A stretch of DNA of 64,000 bases from Asterella californica (Eukaryota; Streptophyta; Marchantiopsida; Marchantiales; Aytoniaceae), in the NCBI GenBank assembly GCA_036924285.1, contig JAYKYS010000004.1, positions 17,764,001-17,828,000 of the forward strand. Reading direction: 5' to 3'. The translations under genes were made by a program, and so were the position numbers. The notes under the pieces are model-generated. The model ran no database searches. It was not told the origin of the DNA and saw nothing but the letters and a program-made list of their open reading frames with translations. How positions within the stretch are numbered: position 1 is the first letter of the stretch; the number at the start of each line of letters is the position of its first letter. Positions 23,201-34,210 of the stretch are shown here, in pieces.

Positions 23201-24120
23201 TGGGACTTTGGGGCAATGCGCACATCTTTCTGAGGTTAGTCACGCGCTTCAGAAGAATCCAAGTGGAAGTTAAATAGCATTGCTGTTTGCTGAAAATCCG
23301 TCATACTCCTTATCTGCTTTTCTCCCAAGGCTGAGTGTACTTGTATCTCCTCTCATACAGGTGGACTTTTCTGCAAATCTTCTGACGGAGGTCCCGTCCA
23401 CTTTATCTCAGTTGCAGTACCTCAAGGTAGGTGTGAAATCGGAGTGAGTCTGCCTTGCAGTAAGAAGAGAACCTGATATAAGCCCCGGGTCATTACAGAA
23501 CTTCCTTTTAGTGGGTTGTCTTTTCACTGTTAGATCACGGTCTGTATAAGATATAAGAAATTATGTACATCCACAAGCTCTCATGATCCATAACTACTTG
23601 ACTTGTTTCTCAAGCAGGTCCTGAACCTTAACAACAACGCTTTGACCAGCATCCCGGGAGAGATTTTGTCTGGCTGCTTGGAGCTGATAACGTTATCTGT
23701 ACATGGGAATGAAATCACTATCGAAAAGCTCCGAGAGGTAGTAAAGTAGAAGGCCAGACCTGCAGTTTGAAACTTCTATGTTCTTAGTATTTTGCTCTTG
23801 CTGTTGCATCTGTTTTAGAAAACATTAGTGGTCGTGGGTCCGCTTGAGAGATAGGGTAATTTTTGGGCAGCCATGTTAGTATTAAGGTTGGGGGAGTTCG
23901 CAGTCTAATTCTGGAAAGAGAACTGCACCAGTAACGGAGTACAGTAGGGTGTTGCAAACATATAATCCGAAAGGTAACGTTGGTTTTGCAGACTGAAGGT
24001 TGGCCGGAATTCGACAAGAGGCGCAAGTCCAAGTACACGAAGCAGTTAGATTTCAATGTGATCGGCTCATCTGGTGGTTTTGACGAGGGAGCTGACTCTG
24101 AGAAATTCAGCCACTGGTGA
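20300..24120 (+). CDS. Ubiquitin-like plus leucine-rich-repeat protein (At2g30105 type)
   Basis: Ten exons keep one frame: 20300-20468, 20903-20997, 21221-21385, 22125-22235, 22476-22576, 22870-23007, 23186-23234, 23361-23426, 23618-23737, 23992-24120; 380 residues. Residues 8-90 form a ubiquitin-like domain (ISLSVKSGAQTYTISV, then DLMGRLQ, GQKIIYKGKVLD, GAKLMLM). A linker with NWQATGIVSLRESHIQ leads into about seven LRRs: VRILDLSLNSIKAIP, LTSLPAEIGQLRSLKQL, LEKLDVSHNQIKVMP, VDFSANLLTEVPSTL, LNLNNNALTSIP. The C terminus (TEGWPEFDKRRKSKYTKQL, then DEGADSEKFSHW) matches the family tail. Exon ends often split LRRs at the same position, as expected for repeat-based exons. The start is the first ATG after the GA tract that gives a complete Ubl. 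Family function is not well defined; an adaptor role is an inference from the domains. A defective copy lies at 44456-46756. Confidence 0.93.
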
Positions 24121-25130
24121 CACCTGATTATGGCTGTCACTTTGGGGACTGGAATTTTCGCTTTTAGTTTCCTTGATTACTTTACTTTGTTCAAATTCTG
24201 CTCATTTCTACTCGGTCTCCGTTAATTTGGAGAGTTCATACAGAAAAGATATGAACAGTAGCATGGTGAACTTTCTCATCGCCAAATTATAATAGTGTAC
24301 AGCAGAAGCATGAGGCTTTAGCTAGAAAGCCTTTTAATGATGTATCTAAAGACTTTGGTCTTTGATAATCATGAGTACGCGCGTATATATGAATGTTGGC
24401 TTAGAGTGTGAGGTGATTCCAGCTCTCAGTTTTCTCTGTAAAAAATTATTTCCATCTGAATAGAATGTCATGAAGCAGAAGTGGTTTACATATCTCTGCT
24501 GTGCAACGATTTGTCCACAACTCATACTTTCATCGAACAGTTTTGTCCTTGAATCCATACTTTTTAGCTATTCGTTACATGCCATTCCAGTTTTCTGCCC
24601 TTGCTGACATGTCGTCCTCCTAGAACTTAGTAAAAAAGGTTCTTGAAAGATACTCCCTTTAATTAAAGAGCTGCTTTATTTTATGCCACTGGCGCCTACA
24701 CACTCATGTAGAGGGTTTGCTGGACTTGCCAGTGCTGAGCATGAATCAGTCGCGTTCCGGAGTCTTCAATTTGGTTTGGTTTCCCGTTCGTACTGGTTCA
24801 TCATGTTCTTCTTCTGTAGTCTCCTGCAGACCCAGATTACTCATGCAATCAGATCTGGGCATTCTTGTCAGCGGGTCTAATGTGGATTACTGGAAACGCT
24901 TATGTGACAGTTGATGCACTTGATAGGAGAATGCGATGTCGCACTCTCCCGTACAGTGAACTTCGTGGCCTGGAGTTTAGTTAGTGGTGCCTTAAGATTC
25001 TCGTCTTGATGCACAAGACCGACCGACTCACAAGACATATGAAACCTAACCAGTGGTGCAATGCAGGAGAAGTAACTGTACGCACAAACTAATACTGCTT
25101 CTTACCAGAGGATGAAGCTGATGGTTTGGC
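24121..25130 (+). other. 3' flank of the Ubl-LRR gene (left copy of a segmental duplication)
   Basis: No second gene is supported. The stretch is colinear with 46757-47720, with small indels, and so belongs to the duplicated block. It should include the Ubl-LRR 3' UTR and polyadenylation site. Open frames at 24683-24914 are not conserved intact in the copy, which argues against coding. Confidence 0.6.
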
Positions 25131-25140
25131 ATGACATAGC

Positions 25141-25550
25141 TTTAGGTGTCCTTCCAGTCGACTTTCTAAGCAGTCGATCGGCACAGAACATGGAAGGAAG
25201 AACATCTAAAAGCTGGTACCTAGAATATGAGAGCTGATAATCAATGGCCTAACTTTAGGTGTTCTTCCAGTCGATGTTCACAGCAGTCAGATCGGTTCAG
25301 AGCATGGACCATCTAAAGCTGGTACCAAGAATACGAGAGTCGATGATCAATGGCATAGCATTGGGTGTTCTCCCAGTCTAAGTTCTCAGCAGTCAGATCG
25401 GTTGAGAACTTGGACCGGAAGAACATTTAAAAGCTTCTACCTAGAAAATGAGAGTTGATGATCATTGGCATAGCTTTAGGTGTGCTTCCAGTCCAAGTCC
25501 TAAGCAGTCAGATCGGCTCAGGACTTGGATTGGAAAAACACCTAAGAGCT
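25141..25550 (+). repeat. Tandem array of four hairpin units
   Basis: Four direct repeats with a period of about 105-117 bp, with hairpins at about 25141-25210, 25254-25320, 25360-25434 and 25475-25550. Each unit is itself an imperfect inverted repeat. The 5' arm resembles TTAGGTGTTCTTCCAGTCC followed by AAGTTCTCAGC, the loop is AGTCAGATCG, and the 3' arm is its near complement. In unit 4 about 26 of 30 arm positions pair, plus G-U pairs. Unit 2 has lost part of its 3' arm. A conserved spacer (AGCTGATACCTAGAAT, then GATGATCAATGG) separates units. The foldback size is like that of a plant miRNA precursor; a MITE-derived satellite is the alternative. Confidence 0.8.
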
Positions 25551-25716
25551 AATACCTAGAATAGGAGAGTAGATGATGAATGGAGAAAGCTCGGCCGGAC
25601 CCACCACCGCGTTCGAAACGAGTCCATCATGTGTCCTCACATTTCTGCTGTCTCGATACCGTGATCGCCCGCTGGATTCGTAGATGGCACTCTGCGAAAT
25701 TGGGTAGCCACTTCTT

Positions 25717-25816
25717 TGCGTGAGGTATAAATACGGTTCTAGAAGATCCATCCGTTGAGAAGAGGTGTAGGCTATACGGTTCTAGACGATCCATCCGTTG
25801 AGAAGAGGTGTAGGCT
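25717..25816 (+). promoter_or_regulatory. TATA promoter with a 43-bp tandem duplication
   Basis: TATAAATA lies at 25726-25733. Positions 25731-25773 are repeated at 25774-25816 with one base change, so the expected start-site region is duplicated. The copied block at 47.9-48.4 kb has TATAAAG at 48096 and only one copy of the 43-bp unit. A leader sequence follows, with a good 5' splice site (CGCAAG before GTAAAC) at about 26092. Confidence 0.55.
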
Positions 25817-28800
25817 GGGGCGGGGCAGCGCCGTCAGGCCAAGGCAAGCAACAAACAGAACCACATTCAAATTCGTTGTCGCGCGCCGCGCCTTTGCTGG
25901 GAATATTCACTTCAAAAACACACTGTGTTGGTCTTTGTTTGAATTTTTCTTCGGTTCGTGGGTGGATCGGAGAAGAGGAATTATACGACCGAAGGAGCTC
26001 GGCTGACGGGAAGGCTCAGCTCGGACTGGGAAAACACCTTTCTATCCTATCCGTTTGTCGGGTCTCTCTTGGTCCCTCTGTGGTTACGCAAGGTAAACTA
26101 TCCTATCGTCGATTGTGGCCTCTTGCCACACACAGAAGCACGAGCGAACACTACTAATGTGTTGGAAAAGGACGCTCAACTCGACGAATCGTTAGTATCT
26201 GCACCGGTCTGTGGAAGGAGAGAAGGTTTGACCGGTCGATCCGCCGAGAGATTAGCCAGATGTCGAACCAAGAATCACAAAAGAACGAAACTGAGAAGGG
26301 AGGGAAGTTGAAACGCATGGAAGCTGCGTCGCACTGTGCACCGCAGTAAATTCGAAATATGCTCAGCTCCGAGGATGTGACCACTCTCACGCATTTGCAA
26401 ATGCTCATGTAAGTTTGTGAGGTAATTTCTGCCTTAGAAGGTTGACGAAGTTCAGAGTCTACGGCAGCGTTTACTGCGTCCAGTCATACTTGTACAACAG
26501 TGGAGCAATATATGGAGTGCAGTTCATTAAATTATTATATTCATTAGTATGAGGAACTTAGCAGTTAATCTTCTGCCATGCGTGCCTTTGGCGGGTTGTC
26601 AGGTATAACCCTAGATATTGTGTTTCGTTACTGAGTACAATGTAAGGGAAGCTGTAAGCGTGAATGCGTGTTCCCTTTTGGTTCTATCTTAAAGCTGCAG
26701 CTTAACATGACCTATCCGCTGCCTGGGTGCGGGGAATGTAGGCGTTTCTGCATCACAGCTAAATTCGGAAGACTTCGGTGTCATTAGGTGATAGGGCAAC
26801 TACGGATGTAGTAGTTTAGCCACTCAGATGAGTTGCTACAGAGGTGATGTAAAATTCCGAAGTAGTACTGAATGCTTAGTACCTCAGAGTCTCAAAGTCG
26901 ATGGAACGTAATTTGTAGAACATTACCACCAGGCTGAAAAATTACGTTCGCGAAGAAACTCAGATGAATTTCAGGAGATTCACGATACTGAAGAGATTTA
27001 GGTTATGCTCCATTTTGCTGGAGCCTGCCTGAAACAAACGGCTGGGCTGCCTGGCTCCCACACCGCTGTTCAGTTTGACACCATGCACCGCTTCTACAGA
27101 CTAGGTCCGATCAGGAATGTACGTTAAGTCTCGTAGTAATTTGAACAGTTTGGTGTCGTCGTTGGTTTCGAGGAATAGACTGGGAAGACTTCAAGACAGC
27201 AATGCATTTCTCTCTCACTTCAACGAATTCTCAGAGCGTAGATTTGCACAGTGGCTAATGATTTTTCGAGAAATACTAACCTGTTGAAGCCAATGAGACC
27301 GGACCTGGATCACATCTTCCGACGGATAAGGAGTGGAGTTTTAAGGTAGAAAACACACTCTAGCATGTCTTATGCTGTTCAATTGATCAGCAACGATTTC
27401 GTTCAGTCAATACGCAGTCGCACTTTGGTCTTCATTCGGTCATTCTTTGGTACGGTTATGTCTGCCCTCATGCTATATTCATGCATTCATCAGTCTCTCA
27501 TCAGTATTCACTCAGTCATTCTTCAGTCCTTCCTCCATCGCTCCTCAGTCATGTCCGCCGCTTCGCTGCGCGTCATTGATAAGTTGCTCTTCGGTCATAT
27601 CTTTGGCTACTCCTCAGTTACCTCTAATTCCATCGTTTGGTTGCGAATAACGACTACATTCGGATCTTTACATCCCAGTCTGCATGTAGTATCGTTATCT
27701 CGTATGAGTTTTCTTGGATGAGTCTATTGTTTGATTTGGACTATCATAATGTCCGGACCCGTTTTCTGACAACCGATATCTTCTTCGATACTGCAGAGGT
27801 CTAAACAATTCTTCGCCCTTGCGGCAAAATATCCAGAGGCCCTTAAGGAATCGGTGGTGGGTCAGATTTCCAATCAGAGGCCTGACCTGGAAAATGGAAA
27901 ACGAGATAGGGTGGAATAAGTGAACCTGGACTTTCGGAATTAGAATGGACGCGAGTCGCATTCAACTTTCGATATTCATTCGTTTCCAGTATATATAGGT
28001 GTCAAATGATGTGGTAAGTATGTACAACAAGGTACACCTGACGTAAATACCGCTGACGCATGTAAGATTGATCCTTTCGTCACTAGAGCGGAATGACGGT
28101 ATACAGAGGAGAACTAAAGCAGAAAATGAATTGACGATGCACGATGATTGGAAGTACGTACTATGTCGATATAGGCAGGTTCGACGGAACCCTGGACTAT
28201 ACCAACCACCGGTAAAAGCACACATACAAATAGAGGAGTAAAAGCTGCCAACTGTGGAGGATTGAAAGAGAAAGAGAAGCGCCGAGCCTCAAAACCTAAC
28301 CGCAGTACAATAATTCCCTACAACGTAGTCCTCGTCTCATGGTAGTTCTGAGTGGAGATACCACGATTTGGTCTCACTCGATGGAGAGTAATTGTTTTGC
28401 ATGTGCATAGTTTACCTTTGGTTTCCGCATTTCTCCCAAGATGACAAAAGTAAGAAAGTACGATGTGAAGTTTGTGTAGTTCTAAGTAAGAATTTATTGT
28501 GTGAAGTTCTTTGATTTTATAAAACGAACTAGATGGTATATAATAGTTACACCATATATACACTTTTCAACCCAACTGTCCCTCGTTTCCCTTTTCTCCC
28601 CTCTCGTTCTTCTTAATTCACTCTTAGTTCATGCAGCTCGAACAAACTTTTCAATCAGACAGTTATTCATTCTTTTTCTTTCAATCACTCTCATCTTCAC
28701 GTAGCTCGAATGAGCACCAAAACTGTTATTTGTTATCTTGTCTTTTCTCGATTGCTGACAATTTACTGAGAAGACAGAGAGATAGGAAACCTGAGAATTG

Positions 28801-30674
28801 AGGCGCAGCGTTGCAAAGTGAATGCTTTAAAAGCAGGTGCCGAACCTAGTGAATTTTTGGAATAGCACGGGGCTTTGAATCATGTCCTCTAGTTTTAAAC
28901 CGAATCCTTTCCACATGGATTCGCTAGAACAGCTTAATTGCAATCCTTGATGCAAAAATATTGAGTCGGTATCTCCATAGGCCGATTCTCTCCAATTTTC
29001 ACTTCTTGGAATCAACATCTCTTCACAATCCTGTTTTCCTTTGTCGGAATAGTGGTGCTTACTTTGAGGATTTCTTAGTGCTTCTGTAGGATGAGAGACT
29101 CAAGAGATTAGTGCGAAAGATGACATATTTGCACTTTATCATCTGAAGAGGGCCTTATGCATGCTGTCAAATATTCCATGAAGACCGATAATGTCATACA
29201 TTTTGTGTGTGTAAGCCGTTAAACGTTAAATTTTTACTTCCGGGAGTATTGGTATTGCTTACTTCACTGTGCCAAGGCACCATACTTACCGAGATACTTA
29301 CAAAATGACCTTCATTGATCGTGTTGCAGATATCCCGCATGCAAGAAGTTGTAGGTGTTGTATACAACTCACTGAACACAACTCAAATGTAAACTTGGTT
29401 TACTGTTCATTATTGCGCTGATTACTCCTAGCGTTTTAACATCTTCATTTTTTGTGTTCAATTTGAGGTTATTTTTCTCGGGGTCGCTCTGGATGTCGAA
29501 ATTTCAGTATTAAAATATACTCATCTCATCAATATACTAAAGGAAGTATCACGCTAATAAAATGTGTAGTTAAGGAATGAAAGAGGCAAAGGCCGTCCCT
29601 TTTATACGGTTCTCCAAATAGGGAAATTTGGTGTGTCATCGATTGTTTTGTTCGGAATGATGTATAAGGCCTATATGCTTGTTATGGAAAAATATGTGTT
29701 TTGCGGTGCGTTTGCACAGTTAATCGCTGACTGGAAATAAATTATGCGTATGTTGTTTTGTCATGTGAAGACGTAAACATAACAAGAGTGTGTGGTAGCG
29801 ATGGCCATGTCCCGATGCGCACGATTGTTGATTGATTGAGTGGCTTTGCTTGCAGTCGTATGCTACAGATCGCGTAGTGCAAGCTAGACTGAAAGCGAAG
29901 ATCAAAGAGAGAAACAAGTTTCGGAAATCGTTGAAATGGTGCAGTTTGATTCCAAAAATCTTTTTGTTCTTTCTTAATTTAATTTAGATTTGTTTGTTTC
30001 GCGGAGATTTAATATTTGACAAGAAGGAATAGGTGGGAAAGGTGTCGTTCGATGTGGCTAGTCCTTTTGAAGTACTGCAAGTCGATTGCTTGTAGTTTCT
30101 AGTTCGCCGTTTGACTGAATTCTCAAAAGTAGGTGATTCAGATAGAAACAACATGACTCTTTACAGTTTTATTCTTAATTCGATAGTATGAAGCAGACTT
30201 TTGAGTTAGTTTCACTCAACTGCTCCTACACTTCTTGTTGCTAGCATCATATTCCATCAAAGCTTCACGGTCGGTTTTGTGACATGAGTGCCAAAACAAT
30301 TCTGGTAGTAAAACGTGAAGAAATAGTGATGCTTTCATTACTGATCATGTGCATGATGTCGGTTGCTTCCCCGCCGTCTGAGAGTACAAGTGTGCTCCCA
30401 AAAGAAATATGATCACGTTCCACTAACCATGATAGCGTTCTAAAAGTGGAGGACGCTTAGGTTGATTCCTTTCATTTTTGTGAGGTAAACTCTCTGGGAT
30501 GTCGTAGAAAGTTGCTGACACTCATGCTTCTGTTCAGAAAACTTTTCTACTCAGACCATGTGCAACTATGTATTTTCTCCTCAGTGTTGATATTCCGGAG
30601 GCCAAGAAACTATGTACTTGCAGTTGTAAGGAAAATGATCACAATGATATTTACAAGAATGTCGTGCTAAGCAG
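25817..30674 (+). other. Long stretch, probably leader exons and large introns of the downstream flagellar gene
   Basis: The first 300 bp continue the promoter block above. I found no protein domain between 26.4 and 30.6 kb. The frame at 27365-27721 is built from repeated CAGTCATTC-like words and is not convincing. One weak exon candidate at 30581-30630 (after CTCCTCAG, ending before GTAAGG) reads VDIPEAKKL but does not keep phase with the next exon. The region is most simply intronic or intergenic sequence. Confidence 0.35.
26359..26408 (+). CDS. Candidate first coding exon (MLSSEDVTTLTHLQML)
   Basis: An ATG at 26359 opens a short frame ending at a strong donor (CTCAT before GTAAGT) at 26408. 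A 29-codon upstream frame (MSNQESQKNETEK..) stops just before it. Given the promoter at 25.7 kb and a missing start for CFAP119, this could be its first coding exon across an intron of about 4.2 kb. That link is inference only: I found no complete phased path to 30675. Confidence 0.2.
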
Positions 30675-33600
30675 GCTAAGGCGTTGACGTGGAAAGACCT
30701 CTCTGAGGTACAGATCCTTCAAGTTCTTCAAACACAAACCACTTCTGAAGGTCGAAGGTTAATGTTTATCCACTACAGCTATTTAGAGATCTAGTCTAGA
30801 AATGTAGAGACAATATCATATAGACTCTAGCACAATGTCTCCTAATCTTTTCGATGAGTATATAAGCTTTTGTTCAACTATCTAGCTTCTTTTGTCCTTG
30901 TTAATTGTCTTAATCTTCAAAACTTCTTTTGCAACCTCTTGCAGATCTAGAATAATTTTTTATCTAGCTAAAAGACTTACAGGCGTAAATGACTCACATA
31001 GCACAAGGCAAGAGGTTGGATGGTTTATCTCTCTAGATCAGTTGAGTAACAAGGACATAAACGTATTTTAGTTGAGTTTTACGAAACATTTTCTTTGTTT
31101 GTGTGTGTTAAGCAGGAAACTGCAGCAAGCATTACAGTTAGAAGACAAGGACAAGGTGGATGAGTTAAAAGCAGAAATTCGGCTGGATCTGCATTTTAGT
31201 ACTTTCTTGTATCATACTTTTTGAGCAATCGCACAGGATGATTGTGTGATCTAGTAAACTAATGTTGTAAAATCTCGATTTTGGTTCTTGGTATAGGAGT
31301 CAAATTCTTGTCTCTATAATAATCTTGCTCTGATTGAAGTTCTCTCATGTCTTTGTGGATGAAGTTCTTACAAAGCTTGAATCTGGTGGATAGTTTCTCT
31401 TTCCTAACCTCACTCCAGATTTTGGAAGAAAGACACCTGTATAAAGGCAGATTCTGCCTCCTCGGACACTACATCTTGTAGATAGGATCAAATTTTCTGG
31501 GTTATCTTGAGTTTGTGGGTTAGTTCTTCCATTCTGCTACTATCCGCATGGACCCACATATAGCATGTAAAGAAGAGGAGCACCACCACAAACCGTAGGG
31601 TACAGTTGGGATCAAGACCTTTGATGGATTTTCCTTCCCGATGAAGATTTTTTTGTGGGCCATCAGTAATCTATGTAAAGACTTCAAAAACTGCCATGGA
31701 GATTCGGCTTCCAAAACTGCAAAAGTGAAACATTTGGCAGTTAGGTTTGCACGTTCGTTCATTGTGCTAGCGGAAGATTTTTGCAACTCGTTATACTTTC
31801 TGATTACAGAAGTCAAGACCAGAACTATGGACGATTTATGATTCTTGCGATTGGCACGAGAATACCTGAACTTCTGAAAGGTTCGTAGTGGAAGATGACG
31901 TTTCAAGACTGAAAAGTTAACTCTAAAACTTGGAAGTTTTCTTACCTGAAAGAAATTACTCCATGGATTAAATTTTGCTTTGCACTCTTATGGCAACATC
32001 AATGCGACGAGTAGATGGCCTGTTGCTTCAGAGAGGAGAAGAGCAGACATATTCAAACTGATGAGGCTTTGCTTTCTAAACGAGAGTGGTTTTTTCCTGT
32101 ACGAGTGATGTCTGCATCTTGTAGTAGGTGTTCAGCTTAGAGCGGTAGCAACCGAGCTTCTTGTTCCTGTGTCGATCACTCTGCTATGAATAAGCGAGAT
32201 ATTTGTGGTTTTTGTTACCTATATGCTTTTAGTATATGTGTCGAAATGAGTATGAGATTGTGGGTATAAGAGATTTGTGAGTTCAACTTGGTACTTTCTG
32301 CATTCTCGGATCAAGCAAGTACAACTTTAACAATTCAGAACAGGTTTGCTCGAGAGCAAAGTTTTTCCATAGAGAAAATATCCGCACTTGTATCGATTGT
32401 CAAGGAAATCCACCAACAATCTACAGGTTTTTCTCTATCCTCTGCTGTAAGTTAACAAATGCACTCTCAGAACCTCTAACTCGACACTTTGCTGCTCATA
32501 CTAATTACGTTTTTATTGTTTCGGCAAGTCTTGAGCGGTTCAGAATAGTCAAGCGGGTTGATGCACCTTTCTTTGGTCTCAATACTTAGATGTTGAGAAA
32601 ATGATGCAAATTCTCATGTCAAGTTGGTATTGTTGACCATTGCAGAAGGTCGATTTACTGTGGCGAAAAGCTGGGAGTATGCTAAGAATCTCCTCCTGAT
32701 GCATACTGTGCAGCGGCCTCCATTTTCCACGGCCCTCTTTTCTCTTGCGGAACTTCAAACAATAACCCAACATCTACTCCACACGTACGACTCTCTCAGC
32801 CTTTTGATTCTCGACCAAGGCATTTCATTGAGTTGTCGTCTTGAAGTCATGCAAGCGAAGCCATTTCTAGAAATCAGTCTAACTTGGATTTCTGGTCACA
32901 CAGCCGTTCTAGCTGATGACATTCTGCTTCAGTAAAATCAGTGAGATCAGTGATGCCTTGTTATCTGGCGGCACTACCTACTTGTTTTGCTGCATTGTTT
33001 GCAGTTACTACAAACACTATAAGCTGTATGCCTACGCTTTTACTCCAACCTACATTGTCAATGTTGAGACCATGAAGGTTGACCTTCATGAGTTGGCTCC
33101 GGTTGTACCCATACTTTGGTCGGCGGAAACGGAAGAGGAAAGAGAGGCTCATATGGCTAAATTACAGAAAGAGCTTGAGGTTTTCCTTCTTTATCTCATC
33201 TGGACCATTGTTTTCCTTCCTGACACTCTACAACTTCATATTTCACTCTGATCTCTATCCGTCATGAGCTGATTGGTCTCATCTACACTGAACATTTGGG
33301 AAGTGCTTGAGATGCAGTGCTTGCTGGCTCAATAAATTATCTGATAGTTGGCATATAAGAGGGACAAGAAAAGCTTACAACTTTAACATCCGTTTCACGA
33401 GTCCAGGAAATTGATAGGAAGTTGAAGGAAAGTGAACAGATTGCACGTGAAGCCGCCATTGCTGCTAGTATTGAAGCTGCATATCGAGGTGAGTAACCTT
33501 TTGTGCTTCCTCTTTTGATAAAGGAGTCCTTGTGAATGTCATTATCATCTTCATGACTTCTTCAAATTATAAGAAGCCGTGTGACAAAAGAAAACAATAA

Positions 33601-34210
33601 ACTTGCTTACCTCCAGAAGTGATAGCTTGCTTCGTGCAACGTTTGAACACCTTCCTCAGAAGCATAACATAATCTAGACAACGAGAATTACATGTTTCCA
33701 CTAGCTGGTGAACGCTATGGAAGCACTGCATATAATCTACAGGGTGTATAATAGTCGGTGAACGTTGTATTGGTGAAGATCAGGTAATCATAAGCTATCT
33801 CCTTATCTATGTGCTCCTAAGAGTGTGAAGAAAATGTCACGGTAACGTAGATGCATGTGGGGATCACATGCATTCCATCAAAATTATTGACAAGAAAATA
33901 AGTTGCTATATCTGAGTGTTATCTGAACCCTGCAGCAACTATCCCCTTGGAAGTGACACAAGCTGCGAGCGATGCGGTTGTTAAGCACTTGGAGCAGATG
34001 CGAAATGATATTGAGGAGAAGTTGCTTGTAACGGAGACCATGCTTTTGGGCAAGTTGGAGGGACTCCCTACTAGTAGAGATTCTTCTCCAGAAAAGACGC
34101 GAAAGGAAGCTTCACCAGAAAAAGGTAAAGAAGGGAAGGAGAAGGTCAAGGAAGGAAAAAAGGAGGGAAAAGAAAGTAAAGACGGAAAAAAATCTAAGCC
34201 GAAGAAGTGA
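30675..34210 (+). CDS. CFAP119: CFAP119 (CCDC189/FAP119) cilia- and flagella-associated protein; 5' end unresolved
   Basis: Seven exons keep frame: 30675-30757, 31116-31208, 32344-32426, 32646-32784, 33005-33179, 33362-33488, 33936-34210. In order they encode KALTWKDLSEVQIL, then LDLHFSTFLFAREQSFS across a junction, SALVSIVKEIHQQST, AKNLLLMHTVQRPPFSTALF, HTYYKHYKLYAYAFTP, and PVVPILWSAETEEER. The HxVxRPPFS...LFS and YxHYKLYxYxFTP blocks are hallmarks of CCDC189/CFAP119, a flagellar protein named from Chlamydomonas FAP119. The last exons form an alpha-helical region (IAREAAIAASIEAAYR) and end in a lysine- and glutamate-rich low-complexity tail of about 45 residues. At least 258 residues are covered. 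The start codon and any N-terminal exons lie upstream and were not proven. In a plant its expected site of action is the spermatozoid flagellum. Confidence 0.85.

Noticed and set aside
26260..26346. 29-codon frame MSNQESQKNETEK..
   Set aside because: It stops immediately before the better ATG at 26359 in the same frame; at most an upstream ORF.
27365..27721. 118-codon plus frame
   Set aside because: Built from repeated CAGTCATTC-like words; hydrophobic low-complexity translation with no family resemblance.
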